Notes: generated by a model from the sequence alone, not told the origin. A stretch of 64,000 nt of DNA from Sabellastarte sp. h YS-2021 (GCA_964017235.1 OZ024932.1:80355451-80419450), one strand, 5' to 3'. Shown: positions 1-11,131, counted from the stretch's first letter. A program made the numbers and translations.

Positions 1-1710
1 AACACTAATTTTGGCAATCCTCATTTGACCTTGAAAGAGGGGCCAAAGGTCAAATCCGACCACGCCAAAAGATTCCCAGCCCATGATTTCCTATATGTTG
101 GTTTACCATCCCAAACCTCTAGGACCAATAATAAGCGAGTTATAAGCACTTTTAAGTTGGGCTATCCTCATTTGACCTTGAAGGAGGGGTCCAAGGTCAA
201 ATCCGACCGCAGCAAAAGATTCCCAGCCCATGATTTCCTATGGTTTGGTTTACCATCCCAAACCTCTAGGACCGATAATAAGCGAGTTATAAGCACTTTT
301 AAGTTTGGCTATGCTCGTTTGACCTTGAAGGAGGGGTCCAAGGTCAAATCCGAAAACACCAAAAGATTCCCACCCCATGATTTCCTATAGGTTGGTTTAC
401 CATCTCAAACCTCTAGCACCATTAATAAGCGAGTGATAAGCACTTTTAAGTTTGGCTATCCTCATTTAACCTTGAAGGAGGAGTCCAACGCCAAATCCAA
501 CCACACCAAAAGACTCCCAGCCCATGATTTCCTGTAGGTTGGTTTACCATCCTAAACCTCTACGACCAATAATAAGCGAGTTATAAGCACTTTTAAGTTT
601 GGCTATCCTCATTTGACCTTGAAGGAAGGGTCCAAGGTCAAATCCGACCACACCAAAAGATTCCCAGCCCATGATTTCCTATAGGTCGGTTTACCATCCT
701 AAACCTCTAGGACCAATAATAAGCGAGTTATAAGCACTTTTAAGTTTGGCTATCCCCGTTTGACCTTAAAGGAGGGGTCCAAGGTCAAATCCGACCACAC
801 CAAAAGATTCCCAGCCCATGATTTCCTATAGGTTGGTTTACCATCCTAAACCTCTAGGACCAATAATAAGCGAGTTATAAGCACTTTTAAGTAGTGCTGG
901 GAGATCGCTTGGATTTTCCCTGTCGATGTTCGTATCGGACATTTGTAACCAAACTTCGAACATTTCCGATTATGGAGTCGAAGTGTAAAAAAGGCAGATA
1001 AAATATTAATATTAAATTATATGAAGTAAAATACACACAAATTACCACAAATATGACCAAAATATAATCTAAAAGCCATTCACAGACGTCTCCCTCACTA
1101 ACAGACTATGCTTGATGTATCCTCACTTGTGATTGGCTGATTTTATGATTACCATGACAACAGTTGGAAAACCCCAAGGTGTTTCTATTTACGTTATTTT
1201 TATTGCATTCACGACTAGTTTTGTGATTTTAACTGATGGGTATTTCAGATTTTTACAAAATATTATTAAGGTTAGCATTTTATTGTGACCAAAAGGCTGC
1301 AAAGAAATGGATTTAGCGAATATCGGTTTTACTTAAATTTTACCGATCATTGATTGGCAATGAGCCAGCGAGCGATAATACCGAAGTTTGCGAACATCGT
1401 CCCAGCACTACTTTTAAGTTTGGCTATGCTCGTTTGACCTTGAAGGAGGGGTCCAAGGTCAAATCCGACCACACCAAAAGATTCCCAGCCCATGATTTCC
1501 AATAGGTTGGTTTACCATCCCAAACCTCTAGGACCAATAATAAGCGAGTTACAAGCACTTTTAACTTTGGCTATCCTCGTTTGACCTTGAAGGAGGGGTC
1601 CAAGGTCAAATCTGACCATACCAAAAGATTCCCAGCCCATGATTTCCTATAGGTAGGTTTACCATCCCTAACCTCTAGGACCAATAGTAAGGGAGATATA
1701 AGCACTTTTC
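1..1710 (-). repeat. 147-bp tandem repeat array (family F), interrupted by a MITE
   Basis: Tandem units start at a recurring AAGCGAGTTATAAGCAC block seen at 133, 280, 427, 574, 721 and 868, exactly 147 bp apart; the array resumes after 1,410 and ends near 1,710. Each unit holds TTTGACCTTGAAGG followed closely by CCAAGGTCAAAT, an everted pair of AGGTCA-like half sites. A 121-codon open frame through the first units merely reads the repeat and is not a gene. The array continues off the left edge of the window. The orientation call follows the hairpin at 2,041-2,069, which I take as the 5' end of this element. Confidence 0.9.
892..1410. mobile_element. hAT-like MITE, 519 bp, in the 147-bp array
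   Basis: The element begins TAGTGCTGGGA and ends with the exact reverse complement TCCCAGCACTA. It is flanked by a perfect 8-bp direct duplication CTTTTAAG (884-891 and 1,411-1,418), a sequence present once in the uninterrupted repeat unit. An 8-bp target duplication and a TAGTG start fit the hAT superfamily. There is no transposase ORF, so it is non-autonomous. The empty site can be read from the neighbouring 147-bp units, which makes this call very secure. Confidence 0.92.
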
Positions 1711-2069
1711 ATGACTGCAAAGAAACGCCTGTAGCGGCCATCTTGTTTTTCAAAATGAGGCCAAAAATATTCCCAGTCAAGATTTTATAATGAGGAACAT
1801 ATCCTGCAAATTTGAGATCTCTATCTATAATACCCTTTGCTCTACAGGGCCACCAAAAGTCCGGCCATCTTGTTTTTCAAAATGAGGCCAAAAATATTCC
1901 CAGGCAAGATTTTATGGCTATGAATATATCCTGCAAATTTGAGAAGGCTAGCTATAATATTTTTTTCGTTAGAGCGGTAACGGTGAAATCTCTCTACACA
2001 CTGCAGAGGCGGCGGCAGCGTAGGCAAAGTCAAATCCATAGTATCCACCGGATGCTATCCGGTGGATAC
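1711..2069 (-). repeat. 5' segment of family F element with 13-bp hairpin
   Basis: It contains two copies (about 1,730 and 1,858) of a block with GGCCATCTTGTTTTTC and AATGAGGCCAAAAATATTCCCA, also found at 5,360. Next comes a GC-rich stretch (GGCGGCGGCAGCG, about 2,008), then a perfect hairpin: GTATCCACCGGAT (2,041-2,053), loop GCT, ATCCGGTGGATAC (2,057-2,069). Hairpin, GC-rich stretch, then tandem core is the order seen at the 5' ends of families A-D, so this is read as the 5' end of a minus-oriented element. Confidence 0.6.
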
Positions 2070-2412
2070 AATGAGACATTTTTCAAGGGATTGCTCCCAA
2101 AATCTAATGAGCTCGCGTTTTCGATAGTATGAACAGGTGTGTCAAATTATAAGACTCTGTAGCAAGTAGTTTTTCCTGAACTGTGATGACGGGGGGTGTA
2201 CTTCAAAAAATTGTTTTTGACCATGTGACCTTCCTAAAGGTCAAAGGTCAAATTTAAGCATGCAGAAAAATTTTCCCACGCTTAAGGTATATAACTGCCA
2301 AATATGGTTTGAAACCTTCTAATAATAAGGGAGATATTCAAGGGAGACCATAATGCGGCGAGGAAACTGAGGTGAAAACAAATAAGCACCCTTTCAGGGA
2401 CGCTTAATTAAG
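2070..2412 (-). repeat. Degenerate hairpin-ended repeat fragment
   Basis: At 2,397-2,408 the sequence GGGACGCTTAAT is the reverse complement of the 5' terminus of family A (ATTAAGCGTCCC). A partly paired arm GCACCC lies just inside. The interior holds one perfect DR1 motif, AGGTCAAAGGTCA, at 2,238-2,250. Read as a diverged minus-oriented relative of families A and C; the exact boundaries are uncertain. Confidence 0.4.
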
Positions 2413-3290
2413 ATCACACCACAATGTTGCACATGTACAACTGCTGAGCAATGTCCCTACTACACTTTATGGTTTCTACGATATAGACCAGACAAAATTT
2501 TAAAGGTTACGGCCACTACAGGACGATCAAAGGTCAAATCAATGTCACAGCATGACATTGCACACCTACAACCCCCAACCAATGTCCCTACCAAGTATCA
2601 ACTTCTTACACCTTACAGTTTCCGTGATGTAGCCCAGACAAGATTTTAAATATCAAGGTCACTACACCCAGGTCAAAGGTCAAATCAAGGTCACAACATG
2701 CCGTTGCACACCTACAACCCATAAGCAATTCCCTATCAAGTATCAACTTCCTACACCTTAATGTTTCCGTGATATAGCCAAGAAAGATTTTAAAGGTCAA
2801 GTTCACTATGCCAAGGTCAAATCGAGGTTACACCATCATGCTGCACAACTACACCCCAACAATGTGCCTACCACGGATCAAGTTCCTACACCTTGCAGTT
2901 TCCGAGTTAAAGCCCGGACAAGATTTTAAAAGATCAAGGTCACTACGGCAAAGTCAAAAGTTAAATCAAGGTCACACCATGATGTTGCACACTTACATCC
3001 CCCAACCAATGTGCCTACCACATATGAACTTCTTATGCCTTAGTGTTTCTGAGATATAGCCCCACAAGATTTTAAAACTCAAGGTCACTACAAGGTCAAA
3101 GGTTAAATGAACATCACACCATGACACTGCACACCTACACCGCCCAACCAATGTCCCCACAAGTTTCAACTTCTAACATACTACAGTTTCTGAGCTACAG
3201 CCTGGACAATCTTTTCCTCGCTGCCAGCTCGCCCATCGAAACACCATGGGTGAAAACAATACCTGCACAGCCCTTAAAGCTGTTGGAAAA
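2413..3290 (-). repeat. Family C element, minus-oriented, degenerate
   Basis: Reverse-complement units of the family C core recur: AGTTTCCGTGATATAGCC, AGATTTTAAA, AAGGTCACTAC, GTTGCACACCTACA and CCAACCAATGTCCCTACCA. The right edge (3,215-3,290) is the reverse of the family C 5' end: CACCATGGGTGAAAACAAT next to GCACAGCCCTTAAAGCTGTT. A perfect DR1 motif lies at 2,670-2,682. Open frames on both strands here simply read the repeat. Confidence 0.7.
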
Positions 3291-3529
3291 AAAACACCAG
3301 TATGCATTATCAATGATTCTAGCTTCTTTTGAAAAGTAAACAAACCAGTACATCCCAACTTTGGAGAAAGAACACCATTTATTTTAAAAATCCAACCATT
3401 TATCAGAACCAACTTGTATTAATATGATAAAACATACTTTTTATGCACAGAAATAATAGAAAATACAAAGATTTAACCTGTTAACCAAAACATAATAGCC
3501 TAACTTGAAAACACAATTCAAAGTCTCAC

Positions 3530-3688
3530 CTGGTTGACAATGGTTTGTTCAGTTCTTCCTATTGCTTCTAACCACTTTTCTCGTAAAACAGCTGGCTTCT
3601 TTGGGACTCGGTAAAAATGGCGATTATCATCAGAACCACGGTAGCGTGAGCGAAACTTGCAGTTAGGAAAACCACATGTTGTTGGCAT
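3530..3688 (-). CDS. THAP-domain protein, 5' coding exon (partial)
   Basis: Reading the minus strand from ATG at 3,688 gives 53 codons up to a splice donor, CAG|GTGAGA, at 3,530/3,529. The peptide begins MPTTCGFPNC and continues with HFYRVPK and EKWLEAIGR. This is the N-terminal half of a THAP zinc finger: the M-P start, C-x4-C zinc ligands (C5, C10), the HFYRVP block (FxxP type) and the conserved W39. THAP proteins bind DNA through a C2CH finger. The second half, with the CxxH ligands, must be in a downstream exon; I did not find it at 1-3,500, so it is beyond the left edge, lost, or unrecognised. A weak acceptor (TATAG|ATTAG, about 3,726) suggests a non-coding first exon further upstream. 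The rest of the protein is unknown: it could be a cellular THAP regulator or a domesticated or decayed transposon THAP domain. Confidence 0.75.
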
Positions 3689-3909
3689 AATGCAACATTT
3701 GCTCAAACTACCTGCTCCAGCTAATCTATATAAATTAACAAAAACACTTGAAATTGCATACTTAAATAGCAGGAAAATACAATAACAATACACACATATT
3801 GAAGTTAAACACATTTGACAAAAGTAGTTGATATCAGGTCAACAATTACACTGTGATATAATCTTTAAATGAATGGTAAAACTCATTATGTCATGTCCAC
3901 ATAATGGCT

Positions 3910-3933
3910 CCCCCCCCCCCCCCCCCCCCCCCC
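3910..3933. repeat. Poly-C tract (24 C)
   Basis: An uninterrupted homopolymer of 24 cytosines in otherwise AT-rich DNA. Its length may be approximate because homopolymers assemble poorly. Confidence 0.9.
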
Positions 3934-4749
3934 ACTTGTTCAATATAAAGTAAAAATTTGACATATTTTACAAAATATGTATAATTTTTGTCATTTTGAT
4001 GAAGTATCAGCCATTAGGTGGCCTAAAATGATGATGTTTTCAATAACCGATTCCCATATATTCTTTACGAATTTCGTTATTTTTGTCAGAAACAAACGAA
4101 AAGCCGCATACCGGTTTATCCTTCACAACACTACTATACATGCAAGTAAAGTAGAGCCAAGGTAACCATGTCTAACTCAATCATTGTGCACTCAAAATCA
4201 GTACCTTTTTTTAGTGTACTCAAAGGTCCATAGCAAAGGCATTGTGAAGTAAATTAATTTCTCAAGATATTTTTGAGCAGTCAAAAATGGGCCAAGAATA
4301 GGCAGAATAACTCTGTTATTCTTACATTTTGGTAGGGATGGGTGGGTATGAAAAACATGTATACCAGGAGGTCACCAATGCAAAACCGTACCAATTCCAG
4401 GATTCCACGTTTTAGTACATCCGAACCAAACATGGATGTTACCTCTTCATGACATTGCAATAAAAGTGCCTAAATTCACAAAACAAGAGGAGAGTGCCCG
4501 TGAACGGGCACTGTGTCAGCTGACTGAGTGTTTTTGATTTGTGAAGGTGATTAGAGGACAGAATAATTATCAGGAAAAGGGCTGTACAGAAATACAGTAA
4601 ATGGTAACTGAACAGCAAGTTCCAAAGAAATTCCGAAGCTGACAGAAGAAAAGGATAAAAAAGTTGTGCCCTGTAAATGGTATTATGAAGGAAAATAACA
4701 AGGTAATTGTTTAAGTGTAAAAAATAGGTTAAAACATATTTAAAGAAAT

Positions 4750-5530
4750 ACTACAAATGCAATATCCTCGTTCGACCTTGAAGAAGGGGTCCAAGGTCAA
4801 ATCTAACCACACAAATACATTCCCAGCCCATGATTTCCTATGGTTTACCATTCCAAACCTCTAGGACCAATTATAAATGAGTTATAAGCACTTTTAAGCT
4901 TGGCTGTCCTCATTTGACCTTGAAGGAGGGGTCCAAAGGTCAAATCTGACCATACCAAAAGATTCCGAGCCAATGATTTCCTATGGGATGGTAAACCATC
5001 CCAAATCTCTGTCACCAATAATAAGCGAGTTGTAGGCACTTTCAATTTTCGCTATCCTCATTTGACCTTGAAGGAGGGTTCCAAGGTCAAATCGGACCAT
5101 ATCAACAGATTCACAGCCCATGATTTCCTGTCTGTTTACCATCCCAAACCTCTGGGACCAATAATAAGCGAGTTATAAGCACTTTTAAGTTTGGCTATCC
5201 TTGTTTGACCTTGAAGGAGGGGTCATTGAAGGTCAAATCTGACCACACCAAAAGATTCCCACCCCATGATTTCCTACAGGTTGGTTTATCATCCCAAACC
5301 TCTAGGATCAATAATAAGGGAGATATAAGCACTTTTCATGAATGACAAAAAACACCTGTGGCGGCCATCTTGTTTCTCAAAATGAGGCCAAAAATATTCC
5401 CAGACAACATTTTATGGTTATTAATATATACTGCAAACTTAAGAAAGCTAGCTATAATATTTTTCTTCATCAGAGCAGTAATGGTGAAATCTCTCTCTAC
5501 ACACTGCGGCTATCCAGTGGATACAATGAT
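4750..5530 (-). repeat. Second family F block (147-bp repeats plus 5' segment)
   Basis: About four units of the 147-bp repeat (TTTGACCTTGAAGGAGGGG, AAGCGAGTTATAAGCAC) are followed by the same segment seen at 1,730-2,060: GGCGGCCATCTTGTTTCTC, GAGGCCAAAAATATTCCCA and CACACTGCGGCTATCCAGTGG. The hairpin corresponding to 2,041-2,069 is decayed here. Confidence 0.8.
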
Positions 5531-6640
5531 TTACTCAACAGTGAGAACCTGAAAGTAGCTATTGCTCAGCTATGCCATGACATACAGGTCTGCAATTTCA
5601 CTATGTTATAGCTGACCAAAAATTCTGTGAATAACATATTTAACAAATTACTCTAAATGTAATAGTTTTCAAGTTACAACTGATTTACTCAACAGTGAGA
5701 ACCTCAAAGGAACTATTACTCAGCTATGCAATGAGCTACATGTCTGAAATTTTACTATGTTATAGCTAACCCAAAAGTAGGTGAACAACATATTTAAGCA
5801 AACTACTGTAAATGCAATAGTTTTCAAGCTACAACTGATTTACTCAATAGTGAGAACCTGAAAATAGCTATTGCTCCGCTATGCCATGAGCTATAGGTCT
5901 GTAATTTCACTATGTTATAGCTGACCCAAAAGTAGGTGAACAATATATTTTAACAAAATACTCCAAATGCAATATTTTTCAAGTTATAGCTGATTTACTC
6001 AACAGTCAGTACCTGAGAATAGCTATTGCTCAGTTGTGCCAGGAGCTATAGGTCTATAATTTCACTATGTTATAGCTGACCCAAAAGTAGCTGAATAACA
6101 TATTTGCACAAATTTCTGTAAATGCAATAGTTTTCCAATTATAACTGATTTACTCAACAGTGAGAACTTCAAAGTAGCTATTACTCAGCTATGAAATGAG
6201 CCACAGGTCTGAAACTTCACTATGTTATAGCTGACCCCAAAATAGGTGAATAACATATTGCAACAAAATACTCTAAATGCAATAGTTTTCAAGTTATAAG
6301 TGATTTACTCAACAGTGATAACCTAAAAGTAGCTATTACTCAGCTATGCCATGAGCTACAGGTCTGAAATTTCACTATGTTATAGCTGGCCCAAAAGTAG
6401 CTGAATAACATATTTATACGAAATTCTCTAAATGCAATAGTTTTTAAGTTACAAGTGATTTTACTCATAATGGAAGTTACTGAAAAGCCCAAAAGTAGCT
6501 ATTACTCACTTAGCTATTGAGACAGACACCCAACTTACTCACCATATTGTAGCTATGAAAAAAGTAGCTGAACAACATATTTTCACAAAATGCAACACTT
6601 TTGAAGTTATAAGTGATTTAGTGCATGATTTCATGAATTT
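5530..6640 (-). repeat. 155-bp tandem repeats (family D core)
   Basis: About seven degenerate units, marked by TGATTTACTCAACAGTGAGAAC at 5,532, 5,686, 5,841 and 5,996 (spacing 154-155 bp) and by ACTATGTTATAGCTGACCCA. On the minus strand each unit reads TTCACCTACTTTTGGGTCAG, which aligns with the 133-bp satellite of family A. Confidence 0.85.
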
Positions 6641-7217
6641 TAATGCATAAAAAATTATAAAAAATTTATTAAAAAAAAGTAAGAGAGATCCAGGTCTCAT
6701 ACTCACACAAGAGAATCTACCTCTGGCCTAGTACATATATGCAAGATATGACAGAAATCCCTGCAATAGTCACTGAGAAAATTGTGATAAAAAGTTGAAA
6801 TTTTCACACTTTTGGTGGGGGTACCCCCCTTGTAATGTCTCTAGCAAACAGACGAACACACAGATTTGCATGCCTTGAACAATTTTTCATCCTCGATAGA
6901 TAAGGTATCTTTTAAAAAAAACAGCATGTCTCTGGGCCTTGTAGTTTTGGAGAAGAAGTTGTTCCACGCGGACGCGGACGCCCACGCCGCAGAGTGATGA
7001 CATAATGTCAGCTGACACAAAAAACCGAGGTAAAAGCCTATATTTTCATCATATTTCTTGTTTGTTCCCAATCTTTTAAGTTTTCCTTAAATTATATGAG
7101 TTGACAAGCGCGATTAAAGTTATAAAGTGTCGTAACCAAAACATGGCAGTTCTCTTTCACTAGTACTGTATAAAGTCTACAAATGCATGAAAATTGGGGA
7201 CAAAAGCTTATACTTTC

Positions 7218-8109
7218 TAGGGATGGGTTGGTATGAAAAATATGTACATCGGGAGGTCGCCAATGCAAAAGTGTACTGATTCCGGGCCTCCGCATTTTAG
7301 TACATCCCAAACATGGGCGTTTCCTCTTCACGACATCGCAATTAAAGTGGCCAAATGCACAAAATATGAGATAAAAACTTACAATTTCTTCAAATTTCTT
7401 GTTTGTTCCAATTATTTTAAGTTTTCCTTCAGTTATATTAGCTGACAAGCGAGACCGAGGTTATAAATTGTTGTAACCAAAACATGGCAGTTCTGCCTGA
7501 TGTAATCACTAATGTACTGTATAAAGTCTAAAATGCAGGAAAAATTGGGGACAAAAGTTTATAATTTCTTCAGATTTCGGGTATTTTTCTAATATTTTAA
7601 CTAGGGCTGTGACGGGTGCTGAAAAATGGCATCGAGTACTCGCCCTTTGACAACCGGCCCGAATTCGAGTAACCGCGAGATTTAGTACCTACCATTAGAA
7701 GTCTTCTGTAAACAAATAGTCGGTTCCGGAAACGAAACTTTTGAAGAAAAACGTCTTCTATTTGACCATATATTATAGAATATGAAGTAAATTGTATGTT
7801 TTCAAGCAAAAATAACAACTTTAATTGATATTATGTGACGGAAATGCTGAAATGTAGCATATTTTACACAAGCGTTTGATTACGTGGGCGATAATACAAT
7901 ACCTCGCGAGTAACCGAGTTTTTAAAATGGAATCGAGTACAAGCCAAGACCGCCTCGTACACCAAGGCTCGAGTACTCGCTCGCAGCCCTAATTTTAACT
8001 CTTCATTCCATGATATTTGTGGACAAGTGAAGTGGCGGTTGTAAAATCTCACAGTATTTCACTAAAATGCTCTCGATACCAAGATACCAAGCCTTCCGAC
8101 CCATCCCTA
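7218..8109. mobile_element. Inner hAT-G element, 892 bp including a nested MITE
   Basis: It starts TAGGGATGGGTTGGTAT and ends CCGACCCATCCCTA, flanked by perfect 8-bp duplications ATACTTTC (7,210-7,217 and 8,110-8,117). A 390-bp MITE with its own duplication lies inside, so the empty element is about 494 bp. There is no coding capacity. Confidence 0.9.
7602..7991. mobile_element. hAT-like MITE, 390 bp (family H), nested
   Basis: The ends TAGGGCTG and CAGCCCTA are inverted and the flanks are a perfect 8-bp duplication ATTTTAAC (7,594-7,601 and 7,992-7,999). A second copy of identical length lies at 10,742-11,131 and a third, larger one at 12,023-13,187. Confidence 0.92.
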
Positions 8110-8336
8110 ATACTTTCTTGAGATTTTTGGTATGTTTCTAATATTTAGTATAAATATTAACAGTTCTTTCCATTATATGTGTTCACAAGCGAAGTGGCAG
8201 TTGTAAAATCTCATCATGGTGTTTCAGTAAGATGCTCTTGATAACAAGATACCAGGCCAACCGACCCATCCCTCATTTTGGCAAAATTTGAAGGACATGT
8301 CTGAAATGAGCTCAGGAAGAAGTGATGGCAAGTTGG

Positions 8337-8430
8337 ACACACTTGCAGTGATATAGATTTTGCACACATAGCCGTTGGATACACTAGACTGATATTAATA
8401 CTAGCGTGCACAGGTGTTGGGTAAATAAGC
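8337..8430. repeat. Fragment of a ~42-bp tandem repeat
   Basis: About two units containing ACACATAGCCGTTGGATACACTAG, TGATATTAATACTAGC and GTGCACAGGTGTTGGGTAAATA. They match the longer array at 60,175-60,425. Confidence 0.6.
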
Positions 8431-8703
8431 ACTCCGATTTTGATTTGCTAATGAATATTCATGACTTGCACATTTCCTTTTATGTGGTGCGTGAAAAGAA
8501 GGCAGGGCATAACCACCACAATAACATGAATTTAGTCTTGGCATTTTTTGTTTTGCAATAATGTATAAAACATTTTAGTGCACATTTCTTGTCTGATAAA
8601 CTTGTGTATACTGCTTTGCTACAAAAGTTTGTCACTTGCATTTTATGACAATATCCAAACCTCATAGCAACCGTATTTTTGTAGAATTATACATCACTGC
8701 TTT

Positions 8704-9085
8704 TAGGGATGGGTCGGTAAAAAAAATGTGTACATCGGGAGGTTATCAATGCAAAATCGTACAAATTCTGAGATTCCACATTTTAGTGCACCCAAACCAA
8801 ATATGGACGTTCCTCTTAACAACATTACAATATATGCCCATAAATATACAAAAGTAGGTTTGGGTCAGTAGGGCCGGTATCTCGGTATCAAAGAGCATTT
8901 AAGTGAAATACTGTGGCGAGATTTTAAAACCGCCTCTTCGCTTGCCAACACATATAATGGAAGGGTTAAATTATTAGAAACATACCCAAAATCTGGAAAA
9001 ATTGTACGCTTTATCCCCATATTTTCATCAATTTGCAGACTTTTATAGCGATACATTGAGCAGCACTGCAGAGATGTTGCCAGCT
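8704..9085. repeat. hAT-G fragments, two opposed pieces
   Basis: A left-end piece (TAGGGATGGGTCGGT, 8,704) is followed from about 8,857 by hAT-G right-end sequence in reverse orientation (GGGCCGGTATCTCGGTATCAA, ATAATGGAAGGGTTAAA). The two pieces face each other, as after an inversion or a rearranged nested insertion. No flanking duplication was found. Confidence 0.6.
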
Positions 9086-9227
9086 TTTGATGAAAGGGGG
9101 GAAATTCCCCCCTTAGTCTAAAAAAAGGGGGGGGGGGATTTCAAAAATAAAAAGGGGGATCCGATCCTTGATGGAAGAGATTATCAAACTTTAGTACATT
9201 TTATGACATAACCGTGCCATACTAGTG

Positions 9228-9760
9228 TAGGGATTGGTACTCGATCTTTCAATATCAATCGATCATCCCACGAAACTCCCGATATCGACACATGCTACCA
9301 GCATTTCAATATCGAAACCACATATAAGAAACAGACAAAAATAAAATAGAGTAATTTTACTGCTAAAATAAACATTTATTATATAAACACAATAAAAAGC
9401 ACATTTACAGCGGAAATAAACTGGTTAAAGTCTGGCGCCATCTTTGTTTACATTGTCAGTAACAACTTCCGGTTTCACGGAAGAGAAACAAAACCTGACA
9501 GCTAGTACACAAATAAGCATGAAAACTCTTATTTGTTTGGATTTTTGTTTGTTTTATTTTATTTCATATATTGCAGAAATATATTTTTGGTGTGTAAATA
9601 ATATGTTTTGATAATTTCGTGAATTAATATGTGCACGTTTTCAAAGAACTTGTATTATCACCCACGGCTTACGTTACTGGTCCCGATATTGAAATAACGA
9701 TCGATCTGCCACCCTAAATTTTCATTCGATATCGATCCTCAACATGGCAGTCGATCCCTA
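9228..9760. mobile_element. hAT-like MITE, ~533 bp
   Basis: It starts TAGGGATTGGTACTCGAT and ends with GTCGATCCCTA. The flanking 8-mers TACTAGTG and TACTATAC are only partly alike, so the target duplication has decayed. The interior has ATCGAT-rich inverted stretches near both ends. It is non-coding. Confidence 0.6.
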
Positions 9761-9923
9761 TACTATACCATACATTGTTATTTGACAGAAACTGAAACTC
9801 ATATAATATGGAGCCATGTTGAACTTTGGAAACAGATGCAGAAGTTTGGATAACTGGAGTTGTGGAAACAGATGCAGAAGTTTGGATATCTGGAGTTGTG
9901 ACAACTGGAGGCAGAATGCATTG

Positions 9924-10398
9924 TAGGGATGTCACGACTCCAAATATTTAATGTCGACTAATCGGTAAGTACTATTCGTGTCGACACCGAATAACCGTCG
10001 AATTAAAATAACATTCAAAAATCTTAAGTTTTATATTGTAAAAAGCACTGAAAACGATAAATATGTGACATAAAATGAAAATATATGTATATAACCTGTA
10101 AAAGTGAATAAATTTGCTGTTTTCCTGTGATTTTCGCTTCGTTTATTTCAGACAGGAAAAGGGCGATATAAGAGATATATGGTACTTCCGGCTTTACATG
10201 AATGCACAAACAGTACAGAAAACGTGGCTGTTTTCGGATTTTAACTTATTTTATGTGACAATATGGATATATTTTATGGATTCAGACCTTCTGCCATCTT
10301 TTACTACATTAAGCGATTATTCTTACTTTAAAATATGAAACCGGAAAATATCACTATTCTAACCGTTGTCGATTATTCGGTTAGTCGTGACGCCCCTA
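9924..10398. mobile_element. hAT-like MITE, ~475 bp
   Basis: The ends TAGGGATGTCACGACT and AGTCGTGACGCCCCTA are inverted. Subterminal CGACTAATCGG and GTCGATTATTCGG strengthen the pairing. The flanks ATGCATTG and GTGCACTG agree at six of eight bases. No transposase reading frame is present. Confidence 0.7.
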
Positions 10399-10741
10399 GT
10401 GCACTGGTTACGGTCATTGCCTTTACCCTGTTCAGAGTCCTTTCCATCTGTGTTGCACACCCTGGGTTTGAAGAAATCACTAATGGATGTATTACCTAAA
10501 CGTCTCTTCAGATTTATTTTAAGTTAGTTTGTATCCATATTTATCCTTTAAACGCCTACCATATAACCACAATATTTTTGTCTGCTACCGAAGACGTCTG
10601 TGTCCTCGATTCTGACTGGACGAGAATTAGAAACAAAGGGGTCACATCTCAACCAATATAAAAATTCCTTACAGTTGAGTTCATACATGCGCATTGACAA
10701 CTCTTTGTGTCATCGAGCGATAATACAGCAAATATTTAATG

Positions 10742-11131
10742 TAGGGCTGTGACGGGTACAAAAAAACAGCATCAAGTACTCGCCCTCTGAAAACCGGCCC
10801 GAATTTGAGTAACCGCGAGATTTAGTTCCGACCATTAGAAGTTTTCTGTAAACAAATAGTCGATTCCGGAAACGAAACTTTTGAAGAAAAACGTCTCCTA
10901 TTTAACCAGATATTATAGATTATGGAGTAAATTATAGGTTTTCAAGCGAAAACAACAACTTTAATTGATGTTATGTGACGGAAATGCTGAAATGCAGCAT
11001 ATTTTACACAAACGTTTCATTACATGGGCGATAATACAATACGTCGCAAGTAACCGAGTACTTAAGATGGACTCGAGTACAAGCCAAGATCGCCTCGTAC
11101 ACAGAGGCTCGAGTACTCGTTCGCAGCTTTA
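10742..11131. mobile_element. hAT-like MITE, 390 bp (family H)
   Basis: This is a second full-length copy of the 7,602-7,991 element, starting TAGGGCTGTGACGGGT. The right terminus has decayed to CAGCTTTA, but the perfect 8-bp duplication ATTTAATG (10,734-10,741 and 11,132-11,139) fixes both ends. Confidence 0.92.

Larger units (their letters stand above)
4488..7024 (-). mobile_element. Family D hairpin-capped tandem-repeat element, minus-oriented
   Basis: The 5' end, on the right, is marked by the palindrome GTCAGCTGAC (7,007-7,016) followed inward by a GC-rich stretch (GGCGTGGGCGTCCGCGTCC when read on the minus strand). The core holds about 155-bp tandem repeats (5,530-6,640). The 3' end, on the left, has GTCAGCTGAC again (4,515-4,524) followed by a perfect 8-bp hairpin GTGCCCGT-GA-ACGGGCAC (4,494-4,511). 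The same ends occur in + orientation at 44,637-46,972. A family F block (4,750-5,530) is embedded in it. It interrupts a hAT-G element. Confidence 0.75.
4333..8273. mobile_element. Outer hAT-like element carrying nested insertions
   Basis: The left end TAGGGATGGGTGGGTAT (4,333) and the right end CCGACCCATCCCT (8,261-8,273) are inverted repeats. They are flanked by identical 8-bp duplications CATTTTGG (4,325-4,332 and 8,274-8,281). The ancestral element (called hAT-G) is split. It is interrupted by a family D element at about 4,490-7,020 and by a second hAT-G copy at 7,218-8,109, which itself contains another MITE at 7,602-7,991. The terminal A is missing at the right end. No transposase is visible. 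Confidence 0.75.

Noticed and set aside
25..390. 121-codon open frame on the plus strand
   Set aside because: It reads three 147-bp units (147 is a multiple of 3, so the frame persists); no start context or domain.
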